DNA from: Akkermansiaceae bacterium
GTDB taxonomy: Bacteria > Verrucomicrobiota > Verrucomicrobiia > Verrucomicrobiales > Akkermansiaceae
Reading direction: 5' to 3'
Assembly (NCBI GenBank): GCA_019634595.1
Contig: JAHCBC010000004.1
Coordinates: forward strand, 434,001 to 498,000
Length of the DNA: 64,000 nucleotides
Below, piece by piece: positions 59,525-64,000 of this stretch (position 1 is its first letter; every line of letters starts with the position of its first letter). Under the pieces are notes generated by a model, which saw nothing but the letters and a program-made list of their open reading frames with translations, searched no databases and was not told the origin of the DNA. Made by a program: the position numbers and the translations under genes.

Positions 59525-59631
59525 TCAGAGGCAGGCTCCCGCATTGGAACGGCGGAGAGTGTAATGTCCGCCCCATTTTCCACGTGCTTTCCACGCGGCC
59601 AGGTGCCAGAAATCAGGAAGTCTTCCACTCA

Positions 59632-61230
59632 ATGACATCCTTCAAAAGGTCTTTCGTCGTCACGGCGGCCCTCGCCGCCCTTCCCTTCTCCGCTTCCTTC
59701 GCCCAACAGGAGTTCAACTTCGACACACTGAAGGCAAAGGCGCGCGACTTGGCGGCCAAGCCGTATGAGGCACCGAAGGACGATCTGGCGGACTTCTGGA
59801 AAAAGCTAACTTACGACCAGCACCGGGACATCCGCTTCAACATGGAGTCCGGCTTGTGGTGGAACGACGGGCCGTTTTCCATCGACTTTTTCCACCCCGG
59901 CTGGACGGCGAAGAAGACCGTCTCCCTGCATGAGGTGAAGGACGGGAAGACCGCCCACCTCGACTTCAACCAGAAGCTTTTCAACTACGGCAAGCAGGTC
60001 GTGCCGAAGGGGACGCCCCCGCCGCCGAACTACGCGGGCTGGCGCGCGCGCACCCAGCTCAACTCGAAGGAATACATGGACGAGTTCCTGGTCTTCCTGG
60101 GTGCCAGCTACTTCCGCGCCATCCCGGCGAACTCGCCCTACGGACTTTCCGCCCGGGGCCTCTCCCTGAACAGCGGCATCCCCGGCGTGCCGGAGGAGTT
60201 CCCCGACTTCACGGAGTTCCATCTTGAAAAACCCGCCAAGGACTCGAAATCACTGAAGGTATCCGCCCTGCTCAACGGGCCGAGCGTGGCAGGTGCCTAC
60301 CAATTCACCGTCACTCCCGGTGAGGAAACCATCGTCGAAGTGGAGGCGGAACTCACCCTGCGCAAGCCGGTGCCCCAACTGGGTCTCGCCCCGTTTTCCA
60401 GCATGTATTGGTTCGGTGAAGGGACCCACCCGAAGCCGTTCGACTTCCGTCCGGAGGTCCACGACAGCGATGGCCTGCTGATGGAACTGGGCAGCGGCAA
60501 CCTCCACTACCGCCCGCTGGAAACGACGAAAGACCAGTTCCGCCACTGTGTCTTCACCATGGAAAAGCCACGCTCGTGGTCCCTGCTCCAGCGCGACCGC
60601 CACTTTTCCTCCTACCAGGATCCGGAGGCACGCTACCATGAACGCCCGAGCGTGAAAGTGGAGCCGGTGGAAGGCTTCGACAACGGGAAGCTCCACCTCA
60701 TCGAGATGCCCACCAAGGATGAGACGGACGACAACGTGATCCTCCTCTGGGAACCGCAGCCGGAACACGCCGTCGGCAAGCCGTTCAAGGTCCACTACCG
60801 CCTCCGCTGGATACGCGATCCGAAGCCATCCGGCCTGTTCACCGTCCGCGCCACCCGGCTGGGAAATCCCGTGCAGAAGCCTAACGAGGTGCTGGTCGCC
60901 GTCGATTTCGCCAAGCCGCTGGAACCCGAAAAGAAAGTCGGTGATCCGAAGTGGGATGACATCAAGGATTTCAAACCCGTCGTCGAGATCAACAACAAGC
61001 AGGTGAAGCTCATCCACGTCGGCCTGTCGGACATGAGCATGCCGAATGTCGATGACATACCCGCCGGTCTCGGCCGCAGCCCGCAACTCCATATGCCGCA
61101 GGTGCTCCGCGCCTTCTTTGTCCTGGATCCCGGCACCGCCAATGACCTGGACATGACCCTGGAACTACGTGACGGAAATGACAAAGCCATCTCCGAGCGC
61201 TGGGTCTATTACTGGAGGAAGACACACTGA
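59632..61230 (+). CDS. opgG: periplasmic glucan biosynthesis protein (OpgG/MdoG family)
   Basis: 532 residues from ATG 59632. A signal peptide (AALAALPFSASFAQQ) is followed by the OpgG/MdoG fold of periplasmic osmoregulated glucan synthesis: FNFDTLKAKARDLAAKPYE, LTYDQHRDIRF, FLGASYFRAIPANSPYGLSARGL, QFRHCVFTMEKPRSWSLLQRDR and the C-terminal ISERWVYYW. The family is sometimes OpgD. No opgH partner is in the window, so the glucosyltransferase must be elsewhere or the role may differ. Confidence 0.93.
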   Translation: MTSFKRSFVVTAALAALPFSASFAQQEFNFDTLKAKARDLAAKPYEAPKDDLADFWKKLTYDQHRDIRFNMESGLWWNDGPFSIDFFHPGWTAKKTVSLHEVKDGKTAHLDFNQKLFNYGKQVVPKGTPPPPNYAGWRARTQLNSKEYMDEFLVFLGASYFRAIPANSPYGLSARGLSLNSGIPGVPEEFPDFTEFHLEKPAKDSKSLKVSALLNGPSVAGAYQFTVTPGEETIVEVEAELTLRKPVPQLGLAPFSSMYWFGEGTHPKPFDFRPEVHDSDGLLMELGSGNLHYRPLETTKDQFRHCVFTMEKPRSWSLLQRDRHFSSYQDPEARYHERPSVKVEPVEGFDNGKLHLIEMPTKDETDDNVILLWEPQPEHAVGKPFKVHYRLRWIRDPKPSGLFTVRATRLGNPVQKPNEVLVAVDFAKPLEPEKKVGDPKWDDIKDFKPVVEINNKQVKLIHVGLSDMSMPNVDDIPAGLGRSPQLHMPQVLRAFFVLDPGTANDLDMTLELRDGNDKAISERWVYYWRKTH

Positions 61231-61761
61231 ACTCCAAGGAGGCCGTTTCCTTTGCCCTTGTGCCCATCCCGGCAACTTCCATCTTGAACGTCTCCGCCGG
61301 ACGGTGGTGCGGCCAACGGCCCGCTCGGCATGGAGCGTGAAAGCACCACGATAACGGTCCATTCTTTCTTGGCGACCGCACACCGGGAACACGCGCACGA
61401 TCCAGGATCTTGGTAAGCCGGTGTGATCCTTCTTCCGGCATGTTTCCGGGGAAACAGGAGACTTTCCCGGCTTCCCTGAAGACCACATCGCCCGCTCTTC
61501 CCTGCTTACAGACCCCGGCCGGAGTTCCACCGCCAGGTCTCTCCAGGGGCTTTCAGATGCCCGTCACTTTCTTTGTCCGACTCTCCTTTCTATTGATGGC
61601 AGTTTCACATTCCAGTTCCAGACACCCTCCCAGCCCATCAAGGCTTGGCTGGCACCAACGATGAAAGCTCTGCCCGTAACACATAGCCACTATGCCTATG
61701 ACGGCAACGACACCCCTCCTGCAATGGAGTTCCGGAGGTACCACAGACCACGCTTACGGAT
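61231..61761. other. 530-bp region without a supported gene
   Basis: Downstream of opgG. Short open frames on either strand have no recognisable family. Base composition drops in GC from here to the right edge. I see no strong hairpins. It probably marks the start of the accessory tail. Confidence 0.5.
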
Positions 61762-61869
61762 TTACCGCACCGGATGGATGCCTTCGTCCTGCGCAAGCTG
61801 GTTGATGATCTTGATGCCCTTGAGTGCTTCAAGAGCGACCCTTGCCTTGAACCAGGTGCTATGTGACCT
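61762..61869 (-). pseudogene. IS3-family OrfA transposase remnant
   Basis: A 35-codon minus-strand frame between two stop codons reads WFKARVALEALKGIKIINQL and AQDEGIHPV, which is the helix-turn-helix N-terminal part of the OrfA protein of IS3-type elements. It lacks a start codon and the downstream leucine zipper, and OrfB is absent. It is a degraded fragment of an insertion sequence. Confidence 0.6.
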
Positions 61870-62001
61870 TCATTTTCTTTTCACGGTTCGGTTGGTCTAC
61901 ACCTCCCGAGCCACCACATCATAACAAGACCCTTGGCTCCGTTTTCGGGAGCCACTTCACTTACAACAGAGTGGCCTGCCGCTGCTGTTGGTCGCCCATT
62001 C

Positions 62002-62364
62002 TCATTGCCCGGGAGGCGTTCCGGACTCTTCTTCTGACGGCTGCCTGGTGGTTTCCGGAATAGCAGGAGCATTGTTTCCGTCCTTTGGTTTCCCCCTTGC
62101 CGACATGAGTGCGACGACATCTCCGGTGATGTCATCCACTTTGGAAACCCGCCCAACCACCATCGGGAAGCCCCTTGCATCCGTGCCCTTCAGGTTGAGG
62201 GCATAATCATAGCCGTTTTTCGCCGCCACCGCCGTCACCACTTTCGAACACTCCGTCCAGATCTCACTGATGATTTTCTTGGTGATCTCGTCCACCTGCT
62301 GCTGGGATGCCTTCGAAAGGAGAGCCAATCTATCTTTCTCTTTGCTGTATTCATCGGTAGTGTC
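62002..62364 (-). pseudogene. 5'-truncated OmpH/Skp-like gene
   Basis: The minus-strand frame starts without a start codon just after an in-frame TAG and reads TDEYSKEKDRLALLSKASQQ, a coiled-coil start, then VAAKNGYDYALNLKG and DITGDVVALMSARGK. This resembles the C-terminal half of OmpH/Skp periplasmic chaperones. The 5' half is missing; the break near GGACACTAC suggests an insertion-sequence junction. A TTG at 62328 could start a 108-residue fragment. Confidence 0.5.
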
Positions 62365-62425
62365 CTAATTTGAATTGGCCTTATTTCTCGACCCTTGGAC
62401 GAAACCATCTCAAATCTGAGAGACT

Positions 62426-62725
62426 ATGAGTGATCCTCTAACCCCTATGGCCATCCCGGACTATCAATCGGAAGAAAACTGGGAGGCTTTCATCCACTTG
62501 TTTCCCTTCGAGGAACGCATCGCATCCCCTTCCTACGCGGAAGCCGCCGAGAACCTTAATAGATTCATGGAGTCGGCTAGGAAGACTGGTCTCAACGCCC
62601 ACCGGGTGAAGGTGAATGCAGCGGACTGGAAGGCTTGGATCGACGCCAATAACTACCCTCAATCCCGAGAGACAGTTGGAATTTATGCATCCTACTGTCT
62701 CGGAAAGGAAATTCTGGAGAGCTAA
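62426..62725 (+). CDS. small hypothetical protein
   Basis: 99 residues from ATG 62426 with GAGAG upstream. It is soluble, acidic and rich in aromatic residues, mostly helical (ENWEAFIHLFPFEERIAS; AAENLNRFMESARKTG), with no recognised family. It lies in the AT-richer accessory tail beside the candidate structured RNA. The opposite-strand frame is less convincing. Confidence 0.6.
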   Translation: MSDPLTPMAIPDYQSEENWEAFIHLFPFEERIASPSYAEAAENLNRFMESARKTGLNAHRVKVNAADWKAWIDANNYPQSRETVGIYASYCLGKEILES

Positions 62726-62754
62726 ATCCATAACGCATCCTCATATCATGATAC

Positions 62755-62989
62755 GTTGATATGTCCAGCGGATAGTCCGATTCCCCTTCCAAACGTGACC
62801 GATTCCGCGTAGTGCATCGGTGTCCGCTTCAAGCGGGCCGAGGTGTGATGACCTCGCAAGAACAGCCCCACCGGAAGGTCGGGGAGGCCACGGTCATGAA
62901 ATAGGTGCAAGCCGAAAGCCGGGGCAGTCGTGTTCTTGCGACTCATCAACTCCCCGGCCACCTGGAGACGGTAACCACCATTCCAGAAA
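62755..62989 (+). ncRNA. candidate structured noncoding RNA with pseudoknot
   Basis: A gene-free stretch with dense complementarity. Helix A is AGGTG at 62903-62907 with CACCT at 62959-62963, enclosing GCCGGGG (62918-62924) / CCCCGGC (62952-62958) and then AGTCG (62926-62930) / CGACT (62939-62943). The loop of that hairpin, TGTTCTTG, is fully complementary to CAAGAACA at 62857-62864, which would form an 8-bp pseudoknot. A hairpin at 62866-62884 is capped by a GGAA (GNRA) tetraloop. Other hairpins are CCGCT/AGCGG and AGGT/ACCT upstream. The GNRA loop favours the plus strand. Ends are approximate. Confidence 0.55.
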
Positions 62990-63436
62990 ATGCAGCCTCC
63001 CCCTCTTCCTATCCCCGTTGATTTCTTCTGCGTCTATTGCGGGACCGGACTCCGGATGCCCCGGAGATCACAGGATCCCGTCAGTGTCGATTGCCCTCAT
63101 TGCCAGCGGGAATTTGTCTTTGATTCCGCAAAGCATCCGATCCCTCACATGGAGCGAACCGCGCCGGTCTCTGACCTTGAGACGGATTTGAGAGACCCAG
63201 GATTCCGGAAATTCGTTCTCCAGCGGAGCAACCAACAAATCTGGTTTGGGGCCTTGGGAATCGTGGGAACCCTTGTTCTTGTCGGGATCATCGACGCCAT
63301 ATTCCAAATCGAGAACAGGTCGGTAAGCCGTGTGATGGCCGCCGGAGCGATGGGAGGGATCGTGTACGGTATCTACACCATCTTCATCGCCCTCAAATTG
63401 AGGGGGACTCTCAACGGAACGTCCCGGAAGCGATAG
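62990..63436 (+). CDS. small membrane protein with N-terminal zinc ribbon
   Basis: 148 residues. A zinc-ribbon at the N-terminus uses CVYC and CPHC. After a linker there are two transmembrane helices (IWFGALGIVGTLVLVGIIDAIF; VMAAGAMGGIVYGIYTIFIAL). Not a named family. It starts directly after the candidate RNA. Its 3' end overlaps the convergent 95-residue gene by 26 bp. Confidence 0.65.
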   Translation: MQPPPLPIPVDFFCVYCGTGLRMPRRSQDPVSVDCPHCQREFVFDSAKHPIPHMERTAPVSDLETDLRDPGFRKFVLQRSNQQIWFGALGIVGTLVLVGIIDAIFQIENRSVSRVMAAGAMGGIVYGIYTIFIALKLRGTLNGTSRKR

Positions 63437-63698
63437 CCGCCCGGACCGCGTCCGACGGGTCATGGATGGGCGGGAGTTTCAGCACCGTGACGTATTGCGG
63501 CTCCTCGCCATTATCGAACCCCCATGCGAAAGCCTCGTCAGTCTGGGGGTGACCGGAAAGGGTGAAGGTCTCAATCTGGCCCTCAAACACTTTCCGGTCC
63601 CCGAAATACTCAGTCACTTGGCTTGATCCGGCATGGGAGCACCCGCACCCGAACGCCCTGGTGACGGTATCATGGAGTGCCTGGATATAGGGGTTCAT
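63411..63698 (-). CDS. small hypothetical protein coupled to a transposase
   Basis: 95 residues. ATG 63698 overlaps the transposase stop codon by 4 bp, an arrangement typical of translational coupling. It has a CGC near the N-terminus and a compact mixed alpha/beta look (AFAWGFDNGEEPQYVTVLKLPP). The family is not recognised. It may be an accessory gene carried by the element or a host gene joined to it. Confidence 0.55.
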   Translation of the reverse strand: MNPYIQALHDTVTRAFGCGCSHAGSSQVTEYFGDRKVFEGQIETFTLSGHPQTDEAFAWGFDNGEEPQYVTVLKLPPIHDPSDAVRAAIASGTFR

Positions 63699-64000
63699 CC
63701 GTCGATCCTTTCAATCAGGTCGGTGACTGTCCACTGCTGCTTTTCGAGTCCCGCCTGCATTGCAGGGGTGCAACGGAGGGTTCCATGGATACGGCAGAGA
63801 TTATAATAGGCGAAGTGCAGGGCAACCGCGGCATCGAAGTTCTCGCGCTTCTTGCTGAAAGCGTTGGTCAGGCGGGAGAGTCGGCGGCAGTGCATCCTCA
63901 TCGTATGGTTCTGTTTCTCCACGAATGAGGTGGAACACCGGCGCATGTCCGGATGCCCTGCCGCCGAGACTTTTTTAACCTTGAGTACGTCAGGCGGCGT
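63695..64000 (-). CDS. IS1-type DDE transposase (5' part beyond window)
   Basis: C-terminal ~101 residues of a transposase whose frame is open to the right edge. SFVEKQNHTMRMHCRRLSRL, TNAFSKKRENFDAAVALHFA and YYNLCRIHGTLRCTPAMQAG are the usual conserved phrases of the IS1-like DDE catalytic domain, with the final Glu in FVEKQN. No terminal inverted repeat was identified at the 3' end within the window. Confidence 0.85.
   Translation of the reverse strand, partial: TPPDVLKVKKVSAAGHPDMRRCSTSFVEKQNHTMRMHCRRLSRLTNAFSKKRENFDAAVALHFAYYNLCRIHGTLRCTPAMQAGLEKQQWTVTDLIERIDG

Noticed and set aside
61165..61530. 121-residue minus-strand open frame after opgG
   Set aside because: Arg/Pro/Ser-rich, overlaps the opgG 3' end, and no recognisable domain.
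62746..62961. 71-residue minus-strand open frame over the candidate RNA
   Set aside because: Residues follow the complementary stems, no ribosome-binding site or family, and the RNA structure explains the pattern better. I cannot fully exclude a peptide.

Overview
The window reads as chromosomal DNA of a GC-rich Verrucomicrobiota bacterium, most like the Luteolibacter/Verrucomicrobiaceae group. This assignment is inferred from gene content: a PEP-CTERM protein, a Planctomycete-cytochrome/DUF1549/DUF1553 protein paired with a Tat-type DUF1501 protein, ECF sigma factors beside FecR-like or short membrane proteins, many SGNH hydrolases and lipoproteins, and otherwise ordinary Gram-negative housekeeping genes. 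No rRNA, tRNA or CRISPR array was found.

Layout. 1-2.3 kb: two tandem paralogous secreted proteins on the minus strand, one PEP-CTERM and one fused to an SGNH hydrolase that runs off the left edge. 2.4-5 kb: a UvrD/PcrA helicase and a small membrane-anchored protein. 5.1-10.1 kb: a minus-strand operon murI-glmM-(GlmU-like acyltransferase)-glmS for cell-wall precursor supply. 10.2-12.5 kb: katG with a good intrinsic terminator. 13-20.1 kb: a zinc-ribbon protein, an ABC exporter, topoisomerase III and gpmI. 20.2-30.1 kb: secreted or anchored hydrolases (subtilase, esterase, amidohydrolase, beta-lactamase-fold lipoprotein, MBL protein), a DUF892 protein, a methyltransferase and an AI-2E-type permease fused to sensory domains. 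30.3-38.9 kb: clpB, an SGNH hydrolase, a CxxCH protein, a malate/lactate dehydrogenase, a HIT protein and uvrB. 39-43 kb: a plus-strand run with a triple-FKBP protein, two rhodanese lipoproteins, PpnP and a DUF2459-like lipoprotein. 43-49.3 kb: tilS, an SDR, secA and a second FKBP. 49.3-56.1 kb: DUF1501 and DUF1553 genes divergent from an ECF sigma/FecR pair, with a perfect inverted repeat between them. 56.3-61.2 kb: a methyltransferase, a second ECF sigma operon and opgG. 61.2-64 kb: an accessory tail with transposon remnants, a truncated OmpH-like gene, small orphan genes, a densely folded candidate RNA, and an IS1-type transposase entering from the right edge.

Two intergenic repeat families punctuate the window. 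The first is a hairpin element of about 160-170 bp in three copies (12.8, 30.2 and 56.2 kb); in the third the arms are exchanged relative to the core. The second is a small REP-like palindrome in two head-to-head pairs (48.2-48.4 and 59.4-59.5 kb). The strongest candidate for something new is the region at 62.76-62.99 kb: nested helices, a GNRA tetraloop and an 8-nt loop-to-linker complementarity that would form a pseudoknot suggest a structured noncoding RNA, possibly related to transposon-associated RNAs.
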